Source: Plasmopara viticola (taxonomy: Eukaryota; Oomycota; Peronosporomycetes; Peronosporales; Peronosporaceae). From it: a stretch of 64,000 bases of DNA. Location: the NCBI GenBank assembly GCA_001695595.3, contig MBPM02000010.1, forward strand, positions 682,001-746,000. The letters run 5' to 3'. Position 1 is the first letter of the stretch; each line of letters opens with the position of its first letter. Positions 23,615 to 35,667 of the stretch are shown here, piece after piece. The position numbers were made by a program, and so were the translations under genes. Under the pieces are notes generated by a model that saw only the letters and a list, made by a program, of their open reading frames with translations, did no database searches and was not told where the DNA came from.

Positions 23615-25369
23615 TTAAAAAAAGTTTGCGCCAAAGTTTCGACAGACTGCCTGGACCAGACGATCAAGATTTTTGCTCGTAGCCCTTTCGCCATACTTGT
23701 CAATCAATCGCACCAGCGCCGGATTCAGCTCAAATGTCCGAGAAATGTCAAGTATGGATCGTGTGAGAAGTTCGGCATCAAGTCCCTTCAAATGAGGGGT
23801 CGCTTCCACCACTTCCACGAGATCCATCCAAAGAAGCTTTTCTCCGTGAAGAATCACGTTTGGCACGCGAGCATCTCCATGGACCAGGTCATTCGTGTGG
23901 AGCTGCCATAACAGTCCAAAGAGGCTTTGTACTTCTTCTCGTGTCCTAGGATGAGGCAAAGATTCCTTAACTGGAGACAGCAATAGTGCCGCACTCTCCG
24001 GAAGGTCGATCAGCTCTGACGCAAGACGTGCTGTCAAGCCTGTGTGCTGGGCACGCATCAAGGCCTCTTTCTCATGATAAAGAAGTCCCATAAAACATTT
24101 TTCCACGATTTTTAGCGCAAAAACCTGTCCATCTTGTCGAATGACCTTAAACACGCGTCCAAAAGCGCCACGACCAAGAAATGCATCGCCCTCTACCACG
24201 TCAACGCCCAAACACATGCAAGTAAGAGTCAAGCGCGACACCCATGGAGATACGTTGTCAGCAATGAAGTTCTGAGACGATGCTTTCGATCCGCTGTCGG
24301 TCCATCGTGACATTTGAACTTTAACAACTACCGATCTGTGGCTTTTAATCAACCAGAACGAGCGGCGATCAAACAGAATAGCGGTCGCTGATGCTTCGGG
24401 AAGAAGAGTCTGCAAATATCGTACCACTTGTCCAAACGCAGCCTCGGTTATGGTGAGCTTGCTTTTGAAAAGAATGAGGCAGTCAAACAATTCCTCTTCT
24501 GCTACTCCGAATCGAAATCCACTCGGACGTACCACTCCATTGTCTGGTACTGGCTTGCCACGAAACATACCGCGATGAGTCGCAAATCCGTTTAAACTGA
24601 GATTTGTATGCTCGGTCCAATTTGTGGACTGGGACAACCATTGATTTCTCTCGCTATTGACAAAGACCAGACCATAGCTTTGTAAGCTGGTGTCGAAAAA
24701 TGAAGTAATAAAAGCGTCAAAAACAGCCTCATTCGAAATGGCGTCGGCTTGATCCTGAATTTCCTTCGACCAAAATGCCTCCCCATCTTCCGTTGGTGCG
24801 GCATTTATGATCAAGTTGTCCTTTTTTAATCTTTGCATCTCAAGTTGACCCAATGTCGCATTGGAGTAGGACTTTGGCTGTTTGTGTCGTAAAGAAATAC
24901 CAGCTTCCACGTATTGCATCAAACGACGCTGAAAGTCGCGAGACCGCAAAAGTAAATCGTGTTTGTCCGTGGCACCTTTCGGAACCACCACCAACACGTG
25001 GATTTGCTTGAATTTCGGTTCTGGCATCCCTTCGAGAGCCTCGTCAAGCCCAAATTCCCCGTCGAGTTCATTGTCTGCGTGTATCAGCGCTTCAATCAGA
25101 GTAGTCGTTTTCCCTTTCTTCAGCTTCTTTACATCATCTGCGCTTGATTCGAGCCACGTCTTGTCGCCCTTTTTGGTGAGGAACAGCTGCAGCTTATCTG
25201 CATCGACACCCTTGACTTCGTTCTCTAACTTCTTCTTGATGGCGTTCTTCAAATCTCCCACAAATTCGCTTGTATCGATAGTCACGGAAACGCGCCCCCC
25301 TTCTCCCAAACCACAGCGCAGACCAGCCTCACCATGTTTCTGCAAGTGAGGGACGTTCTCTCCATTCAT
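23615..25369 (-). CDS. Crinkler (CRN) family effector, REase-like and kinase domains; disrupted N-terminus
   Basis: 584 codons on the minus strand without an intron. The N-terminal part has the ubiquitin-like CRN header: VGDLKNAIKKK (37-47), LQLFLTK (60-66, the LFLAK-like motif), TWLESS (DWL-like region) and HVLVVVP (124-130), the junction motif after which effector domains begin. Residues about 190-380 resemble the PD-(D/E)XK-type module that precedes the kinase in REase-kinase Crinklers (FGQVVRYL at 312-319); this part is inferred. Residues 395-584 form a protein kinase-like domain: Gly loop GRGAFGRVF (399-407), Lys420 in ALK, HGDARVPN catalytic loop (498-505), MDL (515-517, replacing DFG). 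CRNs act inside host cells, mostly the nucleus. Oddity: the first ~28 residues of this frame do not match the family. The family-type N-terminus starts at the ATG at 25335-25333 in another frame and hits TGA at 25284-25282, next to a run of G. See findings. Confidence 0.85.
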   Translation of the reverse strand: MNGENVPHLQKHGEAGLRCGLGEGGRVSVTIDTSEFVGDLKNAIKKKLENEVKGVDADKLQLFLTKKGDKTWLESSADDVKKLKKGKTTTLIEALIHADNELDGEFGLDEALEGMPEPKFKQIHVLVVVPKGATDKHDLLLRSRDFQRRLMQYVEAGISLRHKQPKSYSNATLGQLEMQRLKKDNLIINAAPTEDGEAFWSKEIQDQADAISNEAVFDAFITSFFDTSLQSYGLVFVNSERNQWLSQSTNWTEHTNLSLNGFATHRGMFRGKPVPDNGVVRPSGFRFGVAEEELFDCLILFKSKLTITEAAFGQVVRYLQTLLPEASATAILFDRRSFWLIKSHRSVVVKVQMSRWTDSGSKASSQNFIADNVSPWVSRLTLTCMCLGVDVVEGDAFLGRGAFGRVFKVIRQDGQVFALKIVEKCFMGLLYHEKEALMRAQHTGLTARLASELIDLPESAALLLSPVKESLPHPRTREEVQSLFGLLWQLHTNDLVHGDARVPNVILHGEKLLWMDLVEVVEATPHLKGLDAELLTRSILDISRTFELNPALVRLIDKYGERATSKNLDRLVQAVCRNFGANFF

Positions 25370-28300
25370 ACTTCAGCCAATCAAATGGTGAAACTCAACC
25401 GGGAACCGAGTAACTTATTTGTGTACTCGAAAATAGAAAAGTTTTCTGTACTTCTGCTTGGATTTTCTCGTCCATCTACTTATTAAAACTCATAAACCAA
25501 GAATTTCTCAAACAACGAAATTTCAAATGTGATTGAAATCAGTACCCATCAATCAATTAAACAGCAAAGCAAGTATCTTTAAGCAGTGTCTCTCCACAAG
25601 CAAATCCTATAAGCAATTATTGAGTTTGTTTCAACCTCACAAACAATTGTTTTAGCTCACCACCTAAAACGGTGACTTCGTTCAATCCACAAGGGACCTC
25701 AATTTGTCAGCTAATGTCTATTCCACCACCTAAATATCGATGGCTCCCCATTATTAAAGGAACGTACAGCACTATTACTCTGAGTATAGTCGACCAATTT
25801 TTTTTTAGATATGGAGACTTCGATTCATTAATTATGCTGCTAGTTCGTAATTAATAAGAGCCGAGCTTGTAGAACTGATTTGAAAAGAATTGCGAACTTT
25901 GTGCCAATGAAAGTAATAATCTTCCAAGTTTTAAATATCTCCGCGATCGACAAGATAAAGTGAAGCGACTCGCTATAGATAAGAGTGAGGCGCTTCAATG
26001 GACACGCATAAAGAATGGTCGGTACAATCGAACGCAATGCGCAACTGATTTGGATCTAAGTAGGGAAACTCTAAAACGCCAACAATTGCCAAGTAAAGTG
26101 GCTCCAACAATACCGTCAGTGGTTGCACATGCAGCTTCAACAATGATAGCGATAGGAAAATAAGCAACAACTTCTATGATGACAATGAACACAAGCAGCT
26201 TCAACAATGACAACGACAAGAATACATGCAACGCCTTTGAGCCATCAATGGAAAGTCAAATCAATATACTGGACACTGGAGATGTGGAGAATACATAAAG
26301 TGACATTGATGACACACAAAGTGTATAAGACTTATAGACTTAAGTTGAAGCGACTGCTTTTACGTTTTAAAAGAAAACCCGAGCATCAAATAATTGATTC
26401 AAACACTATCAACCCAAATATTATAATAAAATGAAGGATGATCGGATTCAAATTTCCAGTTTTCCAGAGATAAAACTCGTATATTGATGTAGATGACAAA
26501 CTTTTTAATGTAAAAAAACAGTAATTTGAAGATAACTATGACTAAATTGCATCATATAACTACAAATTGACTATCCAATCAATATGACTCGTCGCATCAG
26601 GTTGCATATAACCTGGTGTCTGGAAGATACACAGTACTTCGCAATATTTTGAGGAGCAATATCTTTCGTGAGAGAATATAGTTACCAATCCCATAGAATT
26701 GGTAAATGGAGTTAATCGAGTAACACTAATTCATGGCGAGAATGACAGAGAACCCTTTTGGGATCTGTGATCTCTATACTAAATGTTTTGAAGGCGATCG
26801 TGCGGAAAATCCAACAGTCAGGCCTCATGGAAATTTACATTGGCGATAAATATTAAACTACAAGCAAAGTATAATTTAAGCAATTTCTGATAGGCAAAAA
26901 AGTCTGGTTCAAATGCATCCAGCCTGACGACCGCTCAAACTTGGCAAGGACTTCTTCAACTTCAATCGGAGGCAAAAGAAATACAATTATTCGATCAGTA
27001 AACGTATACCCTAAGGGAATCGGGGTGTCTCTGATCCTCAATCTTTAAGACAACGTTACGGCAGGTGGTGATAATCAAGTGAAAGATATTCTAATTTATT
27101 TTTTCAATGACAAGCAGATGAAGAGGTATTTCACAAAGAACCAAAGATTGGTAAAAAACGTATTACGGTGGTAAATATGCAACAATCTTGAGTAATAGAT
27201 CAATCCCTCCATCTCGAGTCGCGATGATAAAAACCCTGATGAGCTTGGAGCCCTTAACTATATTGCGAATAGATGTGGAGATCGACTTGTGTCTGAGAAT
27301 ATTACACGTACGTCTGTACGTCCAAAACGATTCCAAAGAACTCTCTCATTTGACTCCATGAGCAATTTAGGAATGGGTAGTCAGTAGTAACTTGTCTGTC
27401 GACCAGCCGACGGTCAAAGACCCTTCGGCATTTAGCAACATTAATTTGATATGCTTCGAGGTGCTCGTGATTTAGGTAAGAATTGGAAAGAAAAATAAGC
27501 TTTATTCGACGAGCTTTATGGTATTAAACATAACTAGATTTAGAAAAATATATAAGTGCGCTATCCTTATTATAGAGGCTCTATAGATCGGCTGCTCCCA
27601 TCAATCAAGAAAGATAATCAAAGCCTTCAGAAACCCCATTACAACTAAAGGTGATGAAGAGCCTCCCGCAACTAAAGTAACCATAACGTCAATGTGTGAA
27701 AATAAAAGAACAGCCAAGACATTTGCTTTGTGGCTTTGGATGCCTTTTTTGATCGGTTTCAAATTCATTTATTCTTGAAAGATAGCAAACATGAACACTT
27801 ACATTTCGATCAGCTGTGATGAGCTCTTGACTGCTGAAAAAGAAATTCCTACAGCAGCCACTAATTTTTTTTACTGCTTTTCAAGTTAAAGGCTTCGAAA
27901 GATGGTCAGCACTACATTCAAAACGCGAAAAAAAAGAGAATAAGCTGCTCAAGCTGGTAAAGTAAGATCTATTTTTTCTCACCAGGCAATGTCGCTGCTT
28001 CATTTAATGGAGACGCTCTTACAAAGTCTGTGTTGAAAGGTAGTTCGCTATGGAGCTAGATCCAGGATAAAGCATAGCCTTAGCTGAAAGAGAACGTTTA
28101 GCTTGTGTGTTTGGTGTTGTAGATCAAAGCGTTCAAGCTCTCGGTGCTTATAAAAAGCAGCCACGATTAGTCAATCTTGTTCGAAGTGAAGTGTAAAATC
28201 TTACTGTTTCTGGTGTTTGTAGGAAAAATTCGCTGGAAAAGAAAGCTAAGATGGCTAAAGTACGTTCTATGCGAAGGACTGGAAGAGGCCATAAGCCGTT

Positions 28301-31300
28301 TTTGGTTCCTAACAAAGTATCTTTTTATATTTCTGACATCCTGATATTTTTAAACAATCTAACTTGTTTTGTGTTAGCAGGTGTTGTCTTTGTCAAAGCA
28401 TCCTTTTCATTTCACAAACAGTTATTTTTCCATTTCGTTGCTTCTTGTGATTCTGATTATTCTCTTTTTGAAATACATCATCGTTTTCTTTTGGTCCTCG
28501 AGTTGAAGAATCTTGAACAATTTATACGCGTAATCCGTTTAATCCAATCGCTACATTTTTGTGAATGGTTTTGGTCGAATCTTATATTGCACAACATAAC
28601 TTTTTGGCTTGCTTAACAAAGCGTTTCTTATGTTCGAATTTATAAGAATATTACCGTCCATATAAAAAAGATTGACTGTGATAGCACTATGCTATGTACT
28701 GTTTTACATATAAAGCGCATCATTGAGAAGTTTTTGGGTAAGCCTTTGTACATTCATTTTCGTCAAAATCGCTTAATTTGTTCAAAAAAGACAATCTTTT
28801 TATACACGCACTGTATGATCACCTCGAACAAAACAAGCATATGAAGTGAAGCTGCGTCAATAATTATATTCCATATTTTTGTAAATTCGATCCGTTATCC
28901 GACATACTTCATGCTTTGTGATAAATTGATCAACTGCCTTCTAAACAGTTCCTGATTTTTTGTTTTGCAGGTTCGCATAGTCTGTCCAACTGTTGAGACT
29001 AACTGTTATAAGTATCGGTTGCTTTTGCGAGTTAATAAATCCACTTACCGATTATTGGGATGATTGCTTGTGATTTTGAATCAAGTATACTCTCTATCAT
29101 ATCTGAATATTGCTGAATGCTACCTTGTGCCTCAACCCATTCTTTGACTTGCTCTGACGTCAGTTGCTTTTGCTTTTTGGTCTAGTCTGCATAAAGCTCA
29201 AAGCTTGCTTTATGGTTATAAGTATTACTTTCGAAGAGCGTCGGTGGAGTACCCTTGTATCTAATAACCCTACCATCACAAACCGACATAGCCATATAAA
29301 TGGCACACCTTGCCAAGAAAGATAGTTTCTTGATCAAAGATGTAACCTTTGGACCCTTGTGGTCAAGATTTGTGCGATGACGTAGATAAGGACCACTGCA
29401 GCACTGCAGCAATCAATTTTCTGCCTTTTGCTTGCTAATGAAAAACTAATAACTATAATTTCAAAACACCTTTAGCGAAAGAGAGTAAACCTGTTACAAT
29501 TGTCATTAGACTAATCGACTATGCAAGAAATGGTTTTCACCATACCAAGTAAATCCACAGCAATTACCGAGCCGAAATATTCTCGTCGAGCAATTCTGAA
29601 CTGATGATGAGGAGGAAAAAGTCAGCGCTGACAACCCGCAATACCATTTCTACGGAAACCTCGTTGATAGAATTACCAACGCAATTAGCAATAGTATGTG
29701 TGTCTTACTTTAATAAGGCGATCTGCATTTCTTGACAATATATACAGCGAAGAAGAGAAAACCTTTCGAAACGTAGAATACTGATCGAAAGCAGAATCAG
29801 CATGAGATCTGCTTTGCACGCCATCAGAACTTAACAAAGGCGACTGCTTTGTGTAGTATTCGTAAAAAAATAATCGAAAGAGAGCCATTATACAAGCAAA
29901 AGCTTTTTTCGGCTTTGCGCGGGCTTTATTACCACATCAATTCCCGCTAGAAAAACTCTTGGACGTCATCAAAGGTTCAAATGAAAGGACCGTTAAGTCG
30001 TGTCCTGAGGATGGAGTCGTGTCCTGAGGATGTCCTTATCCCAGCGCTGAAACGACTATGGTCTAAGTGAAAATGTATCTCATTGACAGGGAAAATCATA
30101 AGGTTATACGACCAAAACCTAAGATTTTTTATGTGGCCATCAGCTAAGGCTCCTGTGGTTTATTTTACAACAAATACGCCTCGATTGTGGTATGATACCA
30201 AACCAAGCTCTTAGAACTAGATCTGCGAAGGTATAGAGTCACATCCACCATACCCAACGTGCAGTCAAAACGTCGAAGATTACCTACGAAATGCCCGTTG
30301 CTTTCACTTCTATATTTAAATGGCCTTTATGCATTTGTGCTAGAGTCGGTCAAACGGCTCCCACGAATTTGTGAACCGGGAGAACTATGCCTTTTCACGG
30401 AAAGCTTTCTGTGCTCGTAAAAGCACTCTTGCTTAAACGCTCGATGAAAAACAGTGTTGTTTTTAAAAAGATTAGCAAATAGCAGTTAAGGAATAAATTG
30501 TCTAATTTTCGCCGAATACGGATGTTTTATGTCTATAACGTCAATCCGGTAAGTGGTGGAATATGAGATGATTGGTCAGCCGGCAAGAAAATCAACTTTT
30601 TGTTGACAATTTACTTTTGATTATTCGACCAAAGACAAGAAAGCTCGGCTCCGAGCCGTGGGCTATTGAGTATCGCTCAATTATGATGCAGCACCATCTC
30701 ACGATACTGTAATTTAGAAGCTGCTTGCCGCAATTTAACTATAAATGAAGTTCGTCGGATGTCCAAAAATGTCATCTTCATCCGCTTTCTTTTGATATTT
30801 AATCGGCGTCATTGATAATAAACTTATGCATCAACTGCATACATTATTTGAGTGGTAGAATTTTATTGGTCTTTGGAGTAGTATTGCTGATTGAAAGTGG
30901 AATTGTTCCACATTTATTGCGAGCAAAATGGGATCGTTAAGTTTTCAATGAATGTAATATTTGCCTGTAACACAGCACTTAGTAGTCCAATTAATATTGT
31001 AGCACTTAGCGATGAAGTTCCCGATACTAGACCCAAAGAACTAATTCTCATCCTTCCTGTATTGCTTATTTGATAGACTAAATTGTGTGCTGTAGATGCA
31101 CCGAAAAATGCAACTTTAAAAAGAATTCAAACAATATTTGTTAATATCTAAATTGTGGAAGTGAATAATTGCTAATCAGACTGTTCTGCTACTTGTAAAA
31201 AAAGTTGATATTCTACAAACTTGAAGATAACCGAAAGCTAAATGGAGCGTTTTGCTAATAGTTATGTCAACCAGTACTTGCTCATATTCAAAAATATGCG

Positions 31301-34300
31301 TAGCAATCAAGTAAATTACAGGTTTAGCAGCGAGTTGACTTTTATCAGTGATATCGCTGAAAGTCGAGATTTGTGTAGTGTTGTGAAACATAACGCCGAG
31401 AGCGGCTTGAAGTGAGCCAACCCTTCCGGTTGTAAGTTTTCCTGCCTTTGAATTACCTGGGGTCGCACTCGAGGCAACCGTTAAAACCGAGAGGGGATAA
31501 GCTTAATCCGTCACCAGTTTCGGTTGTGATACGTCTTGAAACGTCATTGGTATTTTGATTCGGGGGTTCGCGACAAGATAAAATTCGTTGGAGATGTAAT
31601 GAAGATCAACTAAAGAATCTTGAACATATGATACTACGTATTAGTAACACCTCCTGCCATAGTACCATCAGCTACTTATCCAACAACACCTTGTTACTGG
31701 ATTGTGAAAAATTGCCACTTCGCGTTGTCCGGGGTTTGTTAGTAAAATTGTTGCTCCAGAGGCATCAGAGGTACTGATTCGTTAAAATCCACATAAGACG
31801 TTGAATTGATCCGCTATTAAGAGCTCCAGTTTTTTTCCAGAATCAAATCAATGGCCACAGTCGTGGCAGCATTGACTGAACTATTGACAAAACCGTCGAA
31901 GTTGCAGAATTACTTCAACTCTGTGGATAATAATGTTTGCATACAGCAACATTGCAACCTGTACCATTCTGTGACAAAACTATCATCACATGATCCAGAT
32001 ATTGTACCAATACTATTTATGAGCATTGCTCGCAATGATTCGTTTCTGTTATTTATAGCCGCTGATTTATTTGAAATGTTCCATTACACAAGTCTTTAAT
32101 CCTACCGCAAATCGATCTGAAAAATTATGAGAGCAGATGCAGGTGTATTTTCAATTGTTACTACATAACGAACGACTTCATACGAATCTCGAAGCCAGTC
32201 GATCCATTCAACTGTGCATTGAATAGGACACTTTCTGATTGATAAGAACCGCTGTTGTCACCAGCGACGCAGTCGTCAGAGTTTTCTTCACTCTGTGCTA
32301 CATGAGGTTTAGTCGTCGAGTCATACAAAAACGAACCTGCTCTTTCGTGCTACTACTCATCGTCGAAATTGAAAGTTAGTGTCTCTTATATTTTAATAAG
32401 CTAAATACAAACATCAGATAATAATCTTAACTCGAATTGAATTTGGTAAAGTGTTCGCTAATGAATTTCAAAAACTAAGTCAGCTATTGATAATATAGTA
32501 GAGTTCAGGAACATCAAAATTACAAAATGTAATGAAAGCAACACTATGCTACCCTGCTCTGAGTCAGGCGTTACTAGGCTTGCATGTACAACAATACATA
32601 CTTGAGTCGATGGGTGGGACCTATAAGGATACTGGGTTATATGAAGTATAATGAGAAACAGTATTAAAGAAAATATGACGCTTTTTGCGTATTACGGAGT
32701 ATGATGTATCCTTAATGAAGCAACATAATCGCTTTGGTTTATTGAGACTTTTTAACGATTCGAGTACAGAAGTTTTGCTTCGCGTATATAGAGTCACTAT
32801 AAGTGAATCAGACGATACAGAAGAATTGGAGCAGGATAAGTTGCTCTGAGAGATGATTGATTCGAATCAATCATCGAAAGTTGGAGTTTTTGCGCTCCAA
32901 ATTAGACGGTTACATGAATATATATCCACTTACATATACTTCAAAACAGTGATTTTCACCAAAGATGAATTTGTTAGAAAAAAAGTCTCGAAATACCTTT
33001 AACAATCCTGAAAGTTTGTTACAAATAATGGTGCATTGATACTGTACATAATCGGATGTTGGCTATTGGTATCACTGGAATTTAAAAGGTTGATGGAGAG
33101 TTGAGTTGAAACATAATGACAAATACCTGCTTCTCGTTGATGATGTGACACCTCTTGATACTTAATGAATTTCTCTACACACTCAGATGAAGACTTCTAT
33201 TTCGAGTACTTGTATAAATTTCTGAGCATACCGGTATCTCGGTATCGTTTGGCTCATAATCTCAACATAATTAGTAACACCGGTATCGAATAAATATTTG
33301 CTTTAGATATGGAGCCGCTAACCAGCCCCCCCCCCTTATGCATACCTCTAATGATAGTTGATTGGCTGGAGCGAACAACATTGGATTTAAATGTTATGTA
33401 GGAATCTTAGTCAACTTACCGCATCCAGTATAACTTGATAGTACCACATACAAGTCGACTGTTTGCTCGTTCGTGCCAATCTCAATAATGTATACCTGCT
33501 TCTTAAAACATTGATCTTCTCTCGCAAATTATCAGCTTCCAAACGTGCAAGTTTGTAAAGGCTTTTGCCTTGCGATGGTTATTGTATATTATCGTCAAAG
33601 TAGTTCTACGTAGTCTTAACGCTTTCGCTACAACATAGCCTCCCACCGATCCTTTCTTGACGGTATAAATCTCTACACAAAAAGTCATATCAGTAAATCG
33701 CAAAGGTGTACTCATTTTTCAGCAAGAAATCCACATATCAATAGCAGCCGCCACACTGTCGGTTGTTATATTGTAGGAATACCACCCCGCTAAGTTTGCG
33801 AAGCTGGTCCAAATCAACAGCGTTCATGGCCAATAATTGCTCAAATTGCATGTAGCGTGATTTTCCCGACCGATTGCGTGAGAACAGACCTGACGCAATA
33901 GACCTCAATGAGCATTTAGGGCGTTGCACACACTGGCGGTTGCTGAATTGCAGCTGTTACACGCTCATTTTTCTTCTGTGCAGACTTGTGCAATGCAGTC
34001 TAAGAAGGCTTCGAAGTCGTCTCGTGCGGAGAAAACTGTATAATCACACGAAAGCCAAACTCAGACTTTAATTGTCAAGCCTAAGCATTAGTAACTAGCA
34101 GACACACCATATCGTCACTAGATGGATTGTTTGTTCTAGCTTACATCTTTGCCGTTGCTGCAAACGTACCGAGCTCACGGCAAGAACTTTCTTGCACAGA
34201 GAGCAATATTAGCATTTGCATCCGACTTAGAAGACGATGATCGCGCGATTGTACTTCGTGTCGAACATGTTCAATCGTCTAGAAAAAGTGGTGTGGTATA

Positions 34301-34332
34301 TTAAAGAACGATTGTTCGCGGCTCCGCGCTCG
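25370..34332. other. AT-rich gene-poor stretch with small repeats
   Basis: About 9 kb without a supportable gene. An imperfect direct repeat starts with GCAGCTTCAACAATGA (26131 and about 26196). A perfect-but-last-base tandem duplication of 19 bp lies at 29996-30033. A run of C lies at about 33327-33337. A plus-strand stretch at 27230-27345 can be read as about 38 hydrophilic codons with a retroelement-linker look, and 33110-33165 contains a YLLLVDD-type reading reminiscent of copia integrase, but neither is enough for a call. The 121-codon frame at 28251-28616 is Phe/Leu-rich and AT-driven and is probably not a gene. Confidence 0.35.
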
Positions 34333-34446
34333 GCATTTCTCGAACACCTGAGTTGAATCCGGCGCTGGTGAAATTGATTGAAAAGTATGGCGAAAGGGCT
34401 ACGAGCAAAATTCTTGATTGTCTGACCCAGGCAATCTGTCGATACC
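34333..34446 (+). pseudogene. CRN gene fragment (C-terminal tail only)
   Basis: The plus strand encodes a stretch (LNPALVKLIEKYGERATSK and onward) that matches the last ~45 residues of the CRN at 23615-25369, including the preceding ISRT block, with only a few differences. Similarity starts abruptly at about 34333 and stops near 34446, so all header, REase-like and most kinase sequence is missing. It is a truncated relic on the opposite strand, 9 kb from the larger gene. The reading frame stays open into unrelated sequence to 34613. Confidence 0.85.
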
Positions 34447-34612
34447 TTGGTTTCTCGAAATTTTACACATTCGTATGTGAGATCAATCCGTTCGCTAAAT
34501 TTCTCTCCTATAGCTTGTCCAAATCGATAGTATTTGATGTTAACGATTTGCCTCCTACTCTCAGCTACTTCTTAAACAATGCATCATTTCCCGAAAGGGT
34601 TTTAATCGGCTG

Positions 34613-34680
34613 AATAAAACTTAGCCACTTTAGTACCAATCAGGTGGACCTGGTTGTTATTAAAATGGCTAAGTTTTATG
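34613..34680. repeat. Imperfect palindrome (hairpin), ~33-bp arms
   Basis: The left arm begins at AATAAAACTTAGCCA and the right arm ends with TGGCTAAGTTTTAT. The arms are complementary with about six mismatches around a centre AGGTGGACCT with almost no loop. It lies inside the ~510-bp sequence that separates the CRN tail from its duplicated 3' flank. It may be a small foldback or MITE-type relic, a precursor-like hairpin or a transcription end; nothing decides between these. Confidence 0.7.
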
Positions 34681-34959
34681 TTCCAACTTAAGATATTGAC
34701 TTTGGAAAAAAAGCTAATTCTTCTTTAATCCTTCGTCACAAAACCAATCAAAAAAATTTCGGTTATTCCTGGTATACTTGAAATAGGATAGTATTAGGAT
34801 GCCCATTAGGTAACCATAATTTGGCTATTTACAAAGCAAAGAAGTTCTATTGCAGACCGCAAGCGCAACCAATGTGTTCGGCTTTGATTACGTCATCTTT
34901 GTGATCACCAACGCGTCTGTGCGCACGTAAATTGATGGGTATCGTAACAATCCGACAGC

Positions 34960-35175
34960 TATCCTGGTATCGCTTTGTTATTTAAAGTGGATAAGTGGAC
35001 TCTCTCGAGCAACTTGCACCGCATGTGTGCAAGGTCATTTGAAAATGTGTCTACATTGCACCCTCGGATAAATACGACACTTCAACCGACAGCGAAAGTC
35101 TACAGCGTCTACTCCTTTCGATTTGCGTACACAGAAGTTGCAGCGTCGCAACAATCGTGCAGTGTCAGAGGACAA
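34960..35175 (+). repeat. Inverted copy of the CRN 3' flank
   Basis: Reverse-complement match to 23390-23590. The order CTGGTATCG, CTCGAGCAACTTGCACCGCA, GACGTAC-type and GACGCTGCA-like blocks agrees with the gene-sense 3' flank of the CRN gene. A separate ~55-bp block beginning GATCACCAACGCGTCTG occurs just before it (34899) and also near the CRN locus (23164), there in the same plus orientation, so the region was also rearranged. Confidence 0.75.
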
Positions 35176-35667
35176 TATTCTTTTAAGTTCGTACGTCTGG
35201 CCGCTTGTAGGCTCAAGAGAAGTGTCCGTAGATTGTACTTTTTGTTAAAAGAGGGGAGAAGACATTTCGTTAAACGTTGACCTGGCCAAGTTTACTATAT
35301 AGCTAAAGCAGGCCGGAGCTCCAACTTTCGCTACCAGTAGTTTCTGATATCGTTTTCAACAAAGATGTTTGTCCCAACGCAATTTCGACCGCTGCATGAT
35401 CTTTGTTGTCACAATTTACACTTCATTCGTCAATAATTACGTGAACTCTCAGTCTTAAGCTATCGATCCAAACAACTGGCAGCGCGAGACCCAGCACACG
35501 CTCACAAGTTAGCATTGCAATAAAGTGTACAATAGGGGGCCTTCCATCGTATCCTTTCGAACGTAGATTTAACAGTCCCGCAAGTACGATCTACTCACCG
35601 CCTCAGCAACTTTTATTCCACTATTTATAGCTACAGCCTCAAAACTGTTCAACAGAATGGTAGCGCC
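35176..35667. other. Intergenic, nothing supported
   Basis: About 490 bp between the CRN-derived repeat and the stop of the M96-like gene; it would include that gene's 3' UTR. No motif is recognised. Confidence 0.5.

Noticed and set aside
24959..25349. Plus-strand ORFs opposite the CRN gene
   Set aside because: Shadow frames of a gene with strong family motifs on the minus strand.
28251..28616. 121-codon plus-strand ORF
   Set aside because: Phe/Leu-rich translation driven by AT-rich DNA, with no motif, no homologous neighbour and no splice context.
33325..33340. Run of C as a possible CRISPR or regulatory feature
   Set aside because: A simple homopolymer in eukaryotic DNA; no spaced repeats anywhere in the window.
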